Shown here: positions 1 to 11,967 of the stretch, piece after piece
How the letters are laid out: every line of letters starts with the position of its first letter
How positions within the stretch are numbered: the first letter of the stretch is position 1
From: Lutjanus erythropterus
Taxonomy: Eukaryota > Chordata > Actinopteri > Lutjaniformes > Lutjanidae
DNA length: 64,000 nucleotides
Direction: 5' to 3'
Assembly (NCBI GenBank): GCA_020091685.1
Contig: CM034601.1
Location: 38,152,034-38,216,033, forward strand
The notes under the pieces: generated by a model
What the model was told of the DNA's origin: nothing
The model's input: only the letters and a program-made list of their open reading frames with translations
The model's database searches: none
Translations under genes and position numbers: made by a program

Positions 1-1202
1 TGAAATCCAACCAGGTTTTTTGGCATTTTCAGTAGTTTATTTGAGAAACTAGATCTGCTTGTCACAGCAGAAATAGATCAGAAGATTGTGATGTTTATTG
101 TAACTTTAGCGATGTTTGCTGCTGCTTCTCTCTGACACACCACTGTGACTCACAGGAGCAACCAGAAGCCTGTCTGTGACACAACCTTCAGTGTTGATTG
201 GCTATTAATCATGATGGGTAACCAATCAGACAGTGTGATGGGCTGTATAGTATACTATAATACAGTGTTGTAATAGTAGTATACTATATTATTATTATTA
301 TTGTAAGTAGTAATAGTATTGTATAATATTTATTATTCTTGCAGACAGACAGGTGGCCAGACCAGAACATTTTTTTCCTTTTTTCAATTTATTGAACTGA
401 AAAATGATCTGATCTGTGACTCAAAATGGTGATCCAATCTGATCCGTGAGTTTTGTGATCCGTTGCACCCCTAGTGATCACTATATTTTGAAACTCCTCC
501 CCTTGACATGTCTAACACCTATAATATTGGCAGTGACTCAGCAACTACCTGTAGTACTACTGTGTTAAAGGTCTAGTGTGTAAGACTTATGGGGATTTAT
601 TAGCACAGTATAGTAGGAACTCAACAAATATTCCTATTTTTTATTTTCAGGTGATTATACAATAATGAAAACACGTTAGTGTATAATCACCCAAACATAA
701 GAAGGCCGAGCTCCTCTTCCACAGAGGCCACCATGTTGCATCGCCATGTTTCTACAGTAGCCCAGAACAGACAAACCAAACACTGGCTCTACAGAGGGAC
801 TTTCTTGTTTTCTTAACAAGTTCTGCAGCCATCATAGTTTGTCCTGTACACTTGGAAAGGGGTGGATGAGGCAAGCAGTATTCAGTTGGTTGCACTCTAC
901 AATCTCACCACTAGATGCCATTGAATCTTAACCACTGATCCTTTAAAGCTGGTTATAAAATACCAGTAATTTGCACAACTGCCAGTGGTGGATTCTCCTT
1001 TCTGTGGATGTTTCATTATTCAGATGATATCCAGATTGTTATTCCACTAGAATGTTCCTGAAGACACAGGGTTAGTTTAGAGGGACTTGTCCCAAACGGA
1101 CTGGTTTTGGGTGTTGATGTTGTATTGTTCATTGTTGTCCCAACATACCATAATCCACATAAATAATATTTGATTCTTTTGTCTGTCCTTGTTGTCTCCC
1201 AG
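1..1202. other. ANKFY1 intron sequence with repeat pieces
   Basis: No exon seen. Holds ATT-rich tracts near 250-330, a piece of a dispersed repeat around 395-473 ending in the common teleost TIR-like string GTTGCACCCCTAG, and the MITE described at 565-947. Confidence 0.6.
565..947. repeat. MITE-like element bounded by TTAA
   Basis: Left end TTAAAGGTCTAGTGTGTAAG, right end ...CTTAACCACTGATCCTTTAA. The ends are related inverted repeats (best seen against the second copy at 57138-58046), both abutting TTAA, which fits a piggyBac- or Kolobok-type target. No coding capacity. Confidence 0.65.
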
Positions 1203-1293
1203 CTCTGCATCTGGCTGTGATGCAGGGTCGCCTTAACAATGTCAGAACCCTTCTCACAGAGTCCAACATTGATGCTGAGGCCTTCAATCTCAG
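1203..1293 (+). CDS. ANKFY1: ANKFY1 exon a (ankyrin repeat)
   Basis: First ANKFY1 exon in the window, acceptor CCCAG before 1203 and donor CTCAG/GTACAC. It enters with two bases of a split codon and reads LHLAVMQGRLNNVRTLLTES, a helix-turn-helix ankyrin unit. The preceding exon must lie left of position 1. Confidence 0.9.
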
Positions 1294-4200
1294 GTACACT
1301 CAGTCTCTGTCTCAGTCAGGTGATTCCTGAGGTCAATAAGATAAAAGTTTAAGGTCTGATAGGAACAGAATATGAACAATGTAGAAAGTGTCGGCATTTG
1401 AAACACAACTGATAACTTTCTATAGATTATAGTGCTGATTTTCTTATCTGTTATTCATTGTATTCTGTGTGTTTAGGGGTCAGTCACCAATGCATGTGCT
1501 AGGCCATTATGGGAAAGAGAACGCTGCTGCCATTTTTGAGTTGTTCCTGGAGTGTATGCCTGAATACCCTCTGGACAAACCAGACAATGAAGGGAACACA
1601 GGTACTGTAACTGGCCTTACTAATATAATTATTAATTAACATATTAATATAAATGGTACACTTGTGACAGAATAACTGTGATCTGTGTATTATTGCAGTT
1701 CTGCTTCTGGCCTACATGAAAGGAAATGCAAACCTGTGTCGTGCCATTGTGAGGGCTGGAGCTCGACTGGGCATCAATAATAATCAGGGCATCAACATTT
1801 TCAACTACCAAGTTGCAACCAAACAGTTGCTCTTCCGCCTTCTAGGTAACTTTTCATACTAATCATTATCTATCAGGTATTCCCCATATATTAAGATGAC
1901 AGCACCACATAAAAGCTACAGTTGGTAGATTTTCACGACATGTCATCAATCTAGAGGTCAGCCGTTTTTCACTTACTGAAAGTAAACGCATGATCCAAAC
2001 TTGCAACTGTTCCTGATGATTTGCTGCCTTCAAACAGGGTCATGTTTACTAATGTTCATGAGAAGAGTTCATATGAACAGGCCCTCATAAGTGGAAATTT
2101 TCTGAAAGCTCTGAGTTCACAAGTCATGTATAAAACTTCCTATGCAGTAATTCATGAGTGCATATGTTCCATTTGAAGGTAGCAAATGACTCTTCACTAA
2201 GTCCCTCCTGTGGACAGCAACTGTCAGCCTTTGTCAAACCCATGCCTTGTTCCCAGAAGTTACACTGTGATTTGTTATGTGGGGATTTGAGGAGGAGGAT
2301 GTGGGCTTGTGCAGAATCAAAGTTGGGTTTTGCTTAACTCTTATCCCAGCTCTCCTCCTGCGGTCTGGCTGGGTGACTGTCACAATGTCCACTACAGTAA
2401 TTAGTTCCTGCGCTTCCTTTTCCCGCGTTAACATTCTGTTCTGACATTGCTCTGTCATCTACAGTATACACATATGTTTTGTATTTTTCGCAAGCCGCCC
2501 ACTTCAGTCAAGATTAACATGTTATAACGGAGCTATGGAGAACATAAAAAATATATATTATGGCAAAAAGTAACATTGTTGCCACAAATAAGGCAAGAGA
2601 GAATTGTTGCCAGAAAATGACTAATTTATTTAATGAGCTCTCAATGTCTGCCTTTTATTTCTAATGTGACAACTGCACATTAAACAATTAACAGGACTTA
2701 AACATGAAGACATGGAAAATACAAAAAGTGATGTACAACTTCAACACACAATAATTAGCATGCTTTAAAAAATAAAATGCATAAATGAATACTACAATAA
2801 AAATCTAATTTAAAATAAATAAATTAATGAATAATAATAAAAAGTAATAAAATAAAAAATAAATATAAGGACAGGGGTGGTAGGCTACATTGTATTAATA
2901 GAAGGGAACTCAATCTTAAAGTGGTTGCCAGATCTTGTAATACTTCTGTCTGGAGCCTCAGACAGTATATTTAAGCTGTTCCAAGTTTTAGACAAGACAT
3001 TACCTCCTCTATCTAGTGCATGTAGGATGGTGGTATTAGGTATTAGGTGGTATTAGGTGTCTAGCCAGCAAGGTGTAGAATGCTATAGCTTCAGCCTGAT
3101 AAGTTGTGAATTTTATCTCCTGTGGGATGACACCAAAAAATTCAATCAATGGGTTGGGATCAACGGTCGTTTTGCACATATAACAGTCCCATAATTAAGG
3201 CTATGTGGGAAGGCACTTAAGTTTTTGGTCAAATCGAAGTGATCATTTCAATCTAATCGGTGTTCTGAGCTGTAAAACGGACGTGACAGCACGGCCTCAG
3301 CTAACAGTTATTTTCAAAGTTGATTAAATTGGTTGATTATGTTCTTGATTAATTGTTTAATAGTTGTTTGTGAAATATTTGACATTTTCCACCATTTTCT
3401 CACCTTTTAAAAACAAAGTCCAGGATGATGTCCTCAAATGTCTTACTGTACTCACATCTCAAAGATATTCAGTTTACTGTCAGAGAGGAGTAAAGAAACA
3501 AAAAAATGCTCACATTCAAGAAGCTGAAAACAGACAACTTTTACTTTTTTCTTTAAAAAAAATTACTGAAACTTACCTGATTGATTATCAAACTGGTTGG
3601 TGATTAATTTAATAATCGATCTACTGTTTAAAACTGTGTGGTGTTAATATGACCTGAAGCAAATAGGGAAAAAGATATTCTGCAGCAGCAGATATGTTGA
3701 TGCACACAGTTTGTGTTGTTGTAATAAGGTTTTGTTTGGTGGCTTCACTAACATACACCTCAGCAACTTTCTCTCTCATCTGTGAATCTATACAAAGATC
3801 TCATAAAGAACATAATTTCAGGTTATGAGTGTTACCCCTTGTGACACTGAAAACTCAACATACCTGATTAACCCACTAATTTTGCTTCATAGTGCACTCA
3901 TCAGGTTGTCAAATACCAATGTTTTGGGTTGGAAGCTAGCTCTCTTCAGTCACTGTGGATTCCTTTAAACTCCAGGAGGAGGAGCCAGAGTAACCTGATA
4001 TTATTTTTCATCTGTCTCATGTACTTCTGTCAGGATATAGTGACAGTTTCAGCAAATGTGACAAAAAGTTACTTGATAAAGGTTATCAACTGTATCTTTA
4101 AGTGATATTTATCAACTGTATCTTTAAGTGATATTTACTAACATAATGTATATTTGACCCTCCTTGGGTTAATATTTTTTTTCTCTGTGTTTTTTTTTTA

Positions 4201-4531
4201 GATATGCTGTCCAAAGAGCCCCCATGGTGTGATGGATCCAACTGTTACGAATGTGCTGCCAAATTTGGTGTTACGACACGGAAACATCACTGGTTAGTAG
4301 TTTGGCTTTTTATACAATAAATAAACTTTTTTAAAATTAATTTCACTTACATTGTATCAGCATTTCTGATTAATTCTATGTCTCCTCCTGGACTCTAGCC
4401 GCCACTGTGGGCGCCTGTTGTGCCACAAGTGCTCTATAAAGGAGATCCCCATCATCAAGTTTGACTTGAACAAGCCGGTGAGGGTGTGTGACATCTGCTT
4501 CGATGTACTAACTCTGGGTGGGGTATCGTAA
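1203..4531 (+). CDS. ANKFY1: ANKFY1 (Rabankyrin-5), 3' part: last ankyrin repeats and FYVE finger
   Basis: Five coding exons, 1203-1293, 1477-1601, 1699-1845, 4202-4292 and 4399-4531, join in one frame (2 leading bases plus 195 codons including TAA). They give the C-terminal 194 or so residues; the 5' end lies outside the window. The first three exons carry ankyrin-type motifs (LHLAVMQGRLNNVRTLL, GQSPMHVLGHYGKENAA, VLLLAYMKGNANLC). The last two form a complete FYVE finger: WCDGSNCYEC, then the PI3P-binding signature RKHHCRHCGR, then VRVCDICF, ending LTLGGVS. Ankyrin repeats followed directly by a C-terminal FYVE domain, with this sequence, is ANKFY1. Family knowledge: it binds PI3P and active Rab5 on early endosomes and acts in macropinocytosis and endosome fusion. 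It is convergent with CYB5D2. Identification is strong; exon boundaries all have consensus GT/AG. Confidence 0.95.
1477..1601 (+). CDS. ANKFY1: ANKFY1 exon b (ankyrin repeat)
   Basis: Acceptor TTTAG, donor ACACAG/GTACTG. Reads GQSPMHVLGHYGKENAAAIF and on to PDNEGNT, an ankyrin unit with the usual loop into the next repeat. Confidence 0.92.
1699..1845 (+). CDS. ANKFY1: ANKFY1 exon c (last ankyrin unit)
   Basis: Acceptor TTGCAG, donor TTCTAG/GTAACT. Encodes VLLLAYMKGNANLCRAIV and the segment INIFNYQVATKQLLFRLL that links the ankyrin stack to the FYVE finger. Confidence 0.92.
3300..3635. repeat. AT-rich interspersed element, family A copy
   Basis: Shares with other copies in this window the core GATGTCCTCAAATGTCTT, CAAAGATATTCAGTTTACTG and GGTTGGTGATTAATTTAATA, flanked by GATTAATTGTTTAATAG-type ends. 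Other copies: 10588-10908, 15250-15510, 27425-27620, 40075-40362, 55650-55932, 62645-62835. Non-coding, MITE-like. Confidence 0.7.
4085..4136. repeat. 26-bp tandem duplication
   Basis: ATCAACTGTATCTTTAAGTG followed by ATATTT occurs twice in a row, without mismatch, 65 bp upstream of ANKFY1 exon d. Confidence 0.85.
4202..4292 (+). CDS. ANKFY1: ANKFY1 exon d (FYVE finger, first half)
   Basis: Acceptor is a long T run ending TTTAG. Carries WCDGSNCYECAAKFGVTTRK and the His pair of the RKHHCR signature; the codon of the next Cys is split over the intron (TG/C). Confidence 0.93.
4399..4531 (+). CDS. ANKFY1: ANKFY1 terminal coding exon (FYVE second half, stop)
   Basis: Completes CRHCGRLLCHKCSIKEIP, IIKFDLNKPVRVCDICF and LTLGGVS, then TAA at 4529-4531. 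All eight zinc ligands expected of a FYVE finger are present across exons d and e. Confidence 0.95.
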
Positions 4532-7500
4532 TGCAGCGGCCTGGATATCCTCCACCCTCTGACACTGGCCACGCCAGGCTCGACTCGGCACAGTTATCCA
4601 GGCACACCAGGAGAAGGGACATCTGTAGCAGGACATACTAACAAGAGATTTCCCGGACAGTTATGGAACATCATCTTTATACTATTCCAGTTTATGAAAA
4701 ACTATAAATGTTCTAGAGGGACGTTTCAGATAGAAAGTGACACATTGTCTTTTTGTTTCTGTTTTGATCTTAAAGTGGATATAAGCAGCTCACCAGCTCG
4801 GTGACGGCTGGACTGAGCTTGTCGATCAATTTCCCAAAATTCAATCACATTCTTAATGATTAGCTCTTATTATATAGCAGGTAGCTGCTGTTTGTAGACA
4901 TTTCAATTCAGTGATGAACATTTGAATGATCAAGTCACCTCTGGAGGGGGTTTTCCTGTTCTCTGTTGAGATATTTCACCATCAGCAGCCTTCATGCTAT
5001 GTTACCTGCCCAAAGACAAAAACATGAACACTGAGAGCTGAGGCTGCTGTCTACCATGAGCAGAGTAAAACTGTAATCTGACCCTAGATCACTAGATCTA
5101 CAAAGACTGAACTATCAGCATGTTCTCTGTAATCTCTCAGCTTTCACTCTTCTGTCACCCTGATTCTGTGTTGACTGGATAAAGTGAGACAGACAAGGAG
5201 GATTTAAAGGGAAAGCAACGTAATTTTTAAATGAGCATCATTTCCAAGTGAGATTTAGTCAACTTAGATTCAGAATTCTATCATTGACATTGTATTACTT
5301 TACTGTTAGAGGTGAAAGATGGCACAACTGGACATTGACAGTTGGAATTCCTCAGAAAATCGGATTGTTTTCTCCACGATTGGTATATACATATTCCATC
5401 ATGTGTAGGCATCAGCCTTTGCTTACTTTTTAACTCAGCAAGTTGGGAAAATGTGACCTGAGAAAGCCTATTTTAACATGAGAGAAATATGAACGTGGCC
5501 CCTTAAAACAAAATTCTCTCAACAATCCTCCTCAGTTACAGAAACGCCTCTTATGCCTATGCATGTCATTTAATTTGTAGCCTTTTTACATGTCATTGTC
5601 ATAATCATAAATCGTATTTCAAATTCAGTCACCAAATGATTTACATTCCATTTCTGATCTGCCATGAGGTCCGTGTAGGAAGCTGTGATCATCGTCCCCC
5701 ACAATGTTGCCTCAAGTCAAGTCGTTGTCTTGACCCATCACATTTAAACGCTTCTTGATTACTAAGCCTAACAGGTGCACTTTATCAAGATCACATGGCA
5801 TTTCCGATCATTGGGGAGAATGTGGAGGAGAGGGGACGGCCGAGTAGTGGGGCCTCTTTAAGTATTGTTAAATTGTACAGATAAATGTGTGATATTTTTG
5901 ACCACTACAACTGTTTTGTACTTTAATGCAGTTTGTGCTTGTCATTGTGACAAACCTAAATCTTGCCTCTGTTAATCTTTTATGCACATTGTTTAATCTT
6001 TTATGCACATTATATTGTATCTGTATGCTCAGATATCTAGCCTGTCTCTTCCTGGTGTATCCTTTTAGAGAAAGGGAGGACAACTTTACATAAAGGTCAT
6101 CAAAAACCAAAGCATGAGTGTGATTCATTCGACCTCTTTATTATGCATAGTGTTGGAGAAGCTACTTTGAATTCACAGCTTTGAAAGGTACCAATTACTT
6201 CACACCGGTATCAGTTGAACTACAGCAAAGCTATGCTACAAGAGAAATCTTTGGTTAAGTTCACCCCAAAATCCAAAATACATATTTTTCCTCTGGCCTG
6301 TCTGCTGTTTACTCATCGATTTTTATTTGGCACAAGTTGGCAGAATTTTTGAGATATCAGCCATAGAGATGTCTGCTTGTAGAGAAGAAAGTAGTTACAG
6401 TAGATTGTACTGCAGACAGAAAATAGTTCCTACATGAAACTCTGCACAACAAGGTCTGTTGATTATCTTGAGTAACCGTTTCATTATTTTGGAAAGAAGG
6501 CAGATATCTCTCTGCAACTCATACCAAAACAACCTAGATGGATAAATAACACTAAAGGCCTGTGGGAAAATGTGTATTTTTTTTATTGTAGGGTTAACTG
6601 TCCTTTTAACTAAATCTACCTACTACTTTATAAAAGTAGTTCAAAGTACTTTGCAAAAAAAAAGCAACCAAAAAACAAAAAAATCACATGCTAACAAAAA
6701 ACACAATTCCAATTTATTGCAATTGACCCTTTATAAGTCCCACCCCTTTTTGCAGTGCTCCAATAATAGTTAAGCAAACATGGCAACTCTGTCAGCTTTC
6801 TCCTTTTCTTGTAAAAGCAACATCTTAAGTTAACTTATGTTAGCAAAACTAGCTAGCTACCTAGCTAGCTGTTAGCAAAATGCAAACTAACTAGCTAGCT
6901 AATGATTGTTGCTTTTTTTTCCTCCTAAGACTGTTTGACCTAGGTCCACCTTACTGAGCTAGTCCTTGTTGCCTTGATGTGTCCATGTGATTGCAAAGAG
7001 AGTCTTTGTAATATTATGAAGGGGTCTATTGTATCAGGAAACTGACTTTTTTGTAAACCTACACAAGTTTTTGTGCCTAAACCTAACCGAATTGTGACTG
7101 CAAACTGAAAACAATAAGTCACCTAAGTCAAAAAAAAGTTAAAAGTGAAATTTAGGTTCACACTGGACACAAAGACCGGACTTTGACCCAGGAGACTGGT
7201 CTTTGACTTTGACTTCTCCAAAGCGCCAGTCTACGTTCACCCTCACAGCTGATCGGAGTACAGCAGTTGTAGCTAATCACAGCACTGTCGGGCAGCAGGG
7301 CCTTAGCATTTTGCTAACATAAGATTTGAATATGTCTTGCTTTTACAGGTCCTCTGCCAACATCTTAACCATCTTCAAATTTTGAGTTTTCTTTTGGACA
7401 TAGACGAGCCAAACACCTGGCATATCTGAAGTACAGGAAAGGAGAAAGTTAACTGAGGTACCAAGTTCATTCAACTTTCACTGGAGCCACAACAAAAGGG

Positions 7501-8124
7501 TCGGACATAAGAGGGGTCATGAAGTGCCCATATGTTCACAGGTCACACATAGACATAGAATTCCCCATTTTTAGACGTGTTTGATGTCTTTGCAGTGGAG
7601 AGTGTGTTTACTCTCTTGCTTGCATAGCTCACAATAAAAAAAACAAACAGATTTTGTTGGTTGAGCTAGACAATGTCATGTATTTGCTCTGCTCATGTTG
7701 AGTCTTCCTCAGCACTGAGCAATGCCTGCCCATTTGCACTTGCACAATGGTGAAGTGTGTGGTGGTGGTGGCTGCATGACCAATGAATAGTGTGGGCACA
7801 CAGCGGTCAAGAGCTGATGCTGGTCAGTGGGTTAAAGCAGAGAAGTGATGATAAGATAAAAATTAAAAATCATCAAATATCCCTAAAATGATTGTAGTTT
7901 CAGTAGTGTGAATAACTTGAATCTTTTTGCAAATATGAACTTCAAGCATGTTACTGCAAAATTAAAAAAAGTTAAACTGCTGGTTTAATTACATGTAGTT
8001 CCCCACTCCCCAGTACTGATAATGCATGAGTTCACTGCAGTGATTTACCGGCAAAAGTCGCTGTGTTTTCCTGAGTTTTGTGCAGGCATGATTAGGTCCA
8101 TTTCCTGGGCTGCTCCAAAGACTG
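4532..8124. other. Intergenic: ANKFY1 3' UTR and convergent 3' ends
   Basis: No further coding sequence. The proximal part must be ANKFY1 3' UTR; a clear AATAAA on the + strand appears only at 7633-7638, so either the UTR is about 3.1 kb or a variant signal is used. Short tandem at 5970-6012 (TTTAATCTTTTATGCACATTG twice, one mismatch allowed) and CTAG-rich low complexity at 6845-6905. Otherwise unremarkable. Confidence 0.5.
7984..7989 (-). promoter_or_regulatory. Possible CYB5D2 poly(A) signal ATTAAA
   Basis: On the - strand ATTAAA lies about 135 nt past the CYB5D2 stop. It is the nearest hexamer variant; no AATAAA was seen close by. Weak evidence without transcripts. Confidence 0.3.
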
Positions 8125-8296
8125 CTAGTCTTCAACAGAGCATGAGTCAGCATGTGGAGGGCAGCCGTCATACTTTTGCAGGTTGGGGTCTTCTTCTGCT
8201 GCAGATGGGTCCTCGACACACACACAACGAACCCCACTGGAGCCTGGAGAGAAGAGCTTCCGCGGGACACCTGTCCAGCTTCTTTGCACTCCGCCA
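8125..8296 (-). CDS. CYB5D2: CYB5D2 exon 4 (C terminus, stop)
   Basis: Acceptor CTCCTCAG, stop TAG at 8127-8125. Reads SWTGVPRKLFSPGSSGVRCV to YDGCPPHADSCSVED, the cysteine-rich tail typical of CYB5D2. Confidence 0.94.
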
Positions 8297-11200
8297 CTGA
8301 GGAGAAAAAACATCACATCAGTCCTCATGTATACCAAGACAACGGAGCCAGTGTGAGACATAAGCAGTCCATCAACAATGCATCATGTGCCTTGTATGCT
8401 TGTTAATATTTGATTAGGCCACAACTATTTCCATACCTCTTAGTGGAACACCAGACTCTTCCTCCACTGGCAGCACTCCACTGTGAGTTGCATGCTGGGA
8501 AGCGTAATGATTCAGCCTCAGACTGGGCCTTGATTCTCTGGCCCTCTGCTCGTGATGCTTCTGCCTGTAACAGAGCCTCTGTGGGCTGCCCAGTCTCGCT
8601 ATAGAACCGGCCTATGACCAGACCTGAAAAACAACACAGGAGAGGCTGGTGTTTTACTGAGGATGATGGTCGGTGTCCCTCGATGATTCAAGAGAAATGA
8701 GGTGAAACACACAAGTCAGCAACACTGAACATCAGTGATCAGTCAGTGACATTCAAAATATTGCACAAGCTGTAGCTCTCCATGATGTTTCCATGTGTGG
8801 AGCCAGCTTTACTACTTCATACTGCATATTCTGGGGTTATTTAATCATTGATTTTTGTAGGAACCATTTATGCTTATTTATTTCTGGTGTTACAGTCTCT
8901 AATGTACTATTTACAAATCCAGAAATGACCATGATGATAAGGAACGTTATGCAAAAAATGGAAGAAGTGATCTGACCCTGAAGAAAAAGTACCACGGTCT
9001 AAAAATGCTCCATTACAAGTAAAAGTCCTGAATTTAATGTTACATAAGTAAAGGCACAGCAGTTTTATCAGAAAATGCACTTAAAGCTACTACAAGGAAC
9101 TTGAATATCTTGTTGATTTTGGAGGCTCCTGTGGACAAAAGCGGTAGTGTTTCCACCTTAATAACCACAAACGATAATGTAAAAAATAAAATTATCTGTA
9201 TATAAAAACACCTTCTGCTAAAGTCTTAAAGTAAAAGTATTCATTATGTAGAATGGCTCCTTACATAGTGTTATATTATTATACAATATTATATTATTCT
9301 GTTTTTATGTGCTAATTTGAGATACTGGGCATACGACTAGGTTGATTATTAATATAGTTTTGCATCATATTTTCCAAATGTATATGTTTTTTTAATGTAA
9401 AAATTACCTACTAGCAATCGAATAGTAGACCTTTTTAACTGCACCCATATTGATATGATATTAATGATACTAATTAAGGTTCAGTTCCATTTAGTGTAGC
9501 AGAGCCTTTCCAGTGAGCCAACAACATGCACAACAGCAACAGCCTGACTGTGTTTGACCTGAATGGAACGAATTGGTAACACCTGTGTTAACTCTATTAT
9601 TTTAAATCAAAATGGCTGTTAAAATTTAATTTCTTCCCTTTGTAGTGGAGTAGAAGTGAAGTAGAAGAGCATAAAATGCAAGTATTCAAGTAAAGTACAA
9701 TTATGTCAAAACTGTATTTAAGAACCATACTTGAGTAAATGTACAGAGCTACGTTCCACCACTGAGTCATGTTAATATCTACACTACATATCAACTATGG
9801 TTGCAAATTGTGAGGACTTTCCTTAATTGATCATTGGGAAAATTAACAATCAATTAATCGATTAATTGTTATTACAAAAAACATTAAAAGTTTGCTGATA
9901 CCAAATGTATTCTTTCCCCCTTCAATCAATCTTTTTTTCAACTGAAAGAATGATCTTGAACTCATACAGAGATAAGATAAATAATTGCTGGTTCTAGCTT
10001 CTTAAATGTGAAGATCTGCTGCTTTTGTTTGTCATTTATGACAGTACATGAAGAGTCTTTGGGTTTTGGACTGTTGGTTGGACAAAAGAACACATTTGAA
10101 AACACTGAAACCTACATGTTAGACACATATACTTTAATATCTGAAAATACGTGTAGCATGGTCATAAAAATAATCACTGTTGTATTTCAGATCTTTGTTT
10201 AATAGAACATCAATTAAATTTTACTTAATCGATCAAATTCTTAACGACCAATTAAAGCTCAGCCTCATTATTATAATGAAGCCGAGCTCAGCAAGGTCAC
10301 CACTGACTGAATTTAGTTTTGGAAGAAATGGACGCACTGTGACAACAAACTCAAATGAAAGAGTCGGGAGTCAAACAACACTCACCTACAGCTTGGTAGT
10401 CCCTCTGATAGAAGGCCAGCCAGTCATACAGGGCCATCACCTGCAGCGGGGACAGAGTGGACACATCATCTGTCAGGCCACCTTCTGTGAAGTCCCCAGT
10501 AATGAAGGCCAGTGAGGCGTCTCTGCCTGGAAATACAGACACACATATACCGTACAGGACATAGAATATTAATGCATCATAGCAGGACTGCAACTGACGA
10601 TTATTTTCATTGATCGATTAAATGATTAATAGTTATTTGTTTTAAAATGTCAGAAAGTGATGAAAAATGTCAATTAGTGTTTCCAAAAGCTTAAGACAAT
10701 GTCCTCAAATGTCTTTTTTTGTTCGCAGCTCAAAGGTATTCAGTTTACTGTCAAAGAGGAGTGAAGAAACCAGAAAATATTCACACTGGAGAGGCTGGAA
10801 TCAGAGAATTTTGATTTTTTTTTCTTAAAAAATTAATCAAACCGATTAACTGATTACAAAGGTAGTTGGCAATTAATTTAGTAATCAATCAATTGTTGCA
10901 GCTCTGCACTGTAGCTGTTTATGTGCTACTACTTGTCTGATGTTCCTGATGTAAGTTTGTTGGGGTGTTAATTATCATCAGATAAAATTAAACTAGTGTC
11001 TTATGATTAAATGTTAATAGATCTCTGTAAAGAATAGCTAGACTTTTAGGGTAGATGCCAATACTGATATTTAGAAGTAGAAAAATTTCAGCCAAGTAAA
11101 AAAATTCTGATAATTACATATTGGCCCATATATATAATATATATAGAATATAGAACAGGCATTAACTATTTTTTGCAATGATCCCTCAATGTGTTTATGA

Positions 11201-11830
11201 AATACTTGTGGAAAACTTATGTAACAGAGACAGGATATTCTGCAGTTTAACAAAAAACTTTACATAAAACTACCCATAAAAACTTCATCAGTATTGCTTA
11301 TCATTTTAAATAATAATTAGGGCTGCAAAATTACTTGCAATCATAATGAAATCAGAGAATGAGAACCAATTTGCAATTTTTTGAAAAAGGAAAAATGTGT
11401 TTGAGAACAGCATTATAATGAGGTACTGTAGTGCTGCAGATGATCTGGACTAAACATGTTGTTAGCCAATATTGGGTTAATAATATCATTCAACTAATAT
11501 ATCAGTCAGGCTCTTTGTTGTTTGTCAGGTGCAGCCTTAACACCATATGGGCAAATATAAGACAAGAGGGAAATCACCTGCCATAAAGTGATAAGCACCA
11601 CCAGGTCCATAGTGCTTGTGTCCCTTTTGTACATCAAAGACCTGTCCCAGTACGGCCAGGTAGAGGCCCTTGCTGCCCTTTTCCCCGTCGTATAGTGATA
11701 ACTCACGGCTGCTCAGGAGCCGCACAGCCTGGGGCCCCGGGGTCGATTCATTTCCAAATATAACGGACCACTCGAGAGAAAGGAACAGCACTGCCAGAGA
11801 TAAAACCGCGACAAATACATATGTGAACAT
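8125..11830 (-). CDS. CYB5D2: CYB5D2 (neuferricin), complete, 250 aa
   Basis: Four exons on the - strand, 11830-11578, 10526-10386, 8623-8437 and 8296-8125, give 753 nt (250 codons plus TAG). The start MFTYVFVAVLSLAVLFLSLE is a hydrophobic signal peptide or anchor, with A at -3 of the ATG. Residues 37-97 are a cytochrome b5-like haem-binding domain of the MAPR family: YGPGGAYHFMAGRDASLAF with Tyr74 and Tyr80 in the positions used for haem binding in PGRMC1. The C-terminal part keeps conserved cysteines (PACNSQW, VWCS, VRCVCVED, DGCPPHADSC), consistent with a lumenal or secreted protein. Family knowledge: neuferricin binds haem and has been linked to neuronal differentiation. Human protein is about 264 aa, so length fits. 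Divergent from ZZEF1, convergent with ANKFY1. Confidence 0.95.
8437..8623 (-). CDS. CYB5D2: CYB5D2 exon 3
   Basis: Acceptor TTTTTCAG, donor AAGAG/GTATGG. Reads LVIGRFYSETGQPTEALLQA, a helical stretch, then RFPACNSQWSAASGGRVWCS with three conserved cysteine and tryptophan positions. Confidence 0.93.
8985..9768. repeat. Family B MITE-like element (CTCAAGTA type)
   Basis: Left end AAAAAGTACCACGGTCT and right end AGAGCTACGTTCCACCACTG with internal GTAAAGTAC/GTACTTTAC-like palindromic text, the common teleost element with CAGTGGTGGAA-type ends. Further copies: 13722-14338 and the split copy 30505-30870 plus 33105-33202. Confidence 0.6.
9798..10262. repeat. Family C MITE-like element
   Basis: Left end GGTTGCAAATTGTGAGGACT and right part CGATCAAATTCTTAACGACC match, in reverse orientation, the ends of the element at 45715-46383. 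Confidence 0.6.
10386..10526 (-). CDS. CYB5D2: CYB5D2 exon 2 (b5 domain end)
   Basis: Acceptor TTTCCAG, donor GTAG/GTGAGT; 141 nt, preserving frame. Reads GRDASLAFITGDFTEGGLTD and LYDWLAFYQRDYQAVG. Confidence 0.94.
10588..10908. repeat. Family A element, near complete copy
   Basis: Runs from GGACTGCAACTGACGATTAT to CAATTGTTGCAGCTCT with the family core (CCTCAAATGTCTT, TATTCAGTTTACTGTC) and short inverted ends GCTGCAAC/GTTGCAGC. Located in CYB5D2 intron 1. Confidence 0.75.
11322..11440. repeat. Family D element fragment
   Basis: Begins AGGGCTGCAAAATTACTTGC and resembles the family with GGGCTG/CAGCCC ends; right end not clear. Confidence 0.4.
11578..11830 (-). CDS. CYB5D2: CYB5D2 exon 1 (signal anchor, b5 domain start)
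   Basis: Starts at ATG 11830; 84 codons plus one base, donor GGCAG/GTGATT. Encodes the N-terminal hydrophobic segment and the haem-domain core through YGPGGAYHFMA. Confidence 0.94.
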
Positions 11831-11967
11831 GCTTTCCTTTAAATCGTTTTAGCTTTAAATCCATTTATATTACAGTACATTACTTATAATTGAAAATCGT
11901 GGCAACAGCTACCATGGATATATAACAACTAACGACGCAGGTGCTTCCGTGAATAGGGAACACCACA

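Larger units (their letters stand above)
1846..4201. other. ANKFY1 intron, 2.4 kb, repeat bearing
   Basis: No exon or conserved ORF. Contains AT-rich low-complexity DNA at 2760-2870, short direct repeats of GGTATTAGGT at 3030-3060, one diverged copy of the AT-rich element family A (3300-3635) and a 26-bp perfect tandem pair at 4085-4136. Confidence 0.6.
8624..10385. other. CYB5D2 intron 2, repeat filled
   Basis: No exon seen. The segment 8985-9768 is a family B element containing a TTAA-type insert near 9080, followed directly by a family C element at 9798-10262. Confidence 0.55.

Noticed and set aside
3364..3603. 79-aa + strand ORF
   Set aside because: Lies inside a family A repeat whose other copies do not keep the frame open.
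8022..8406. Two + strand ORFs of 92 and 84 aa
   Set aside because: They overlie CYB5D2 exon 4 in antisense; the - strand reading is conserved and spliced correctly.
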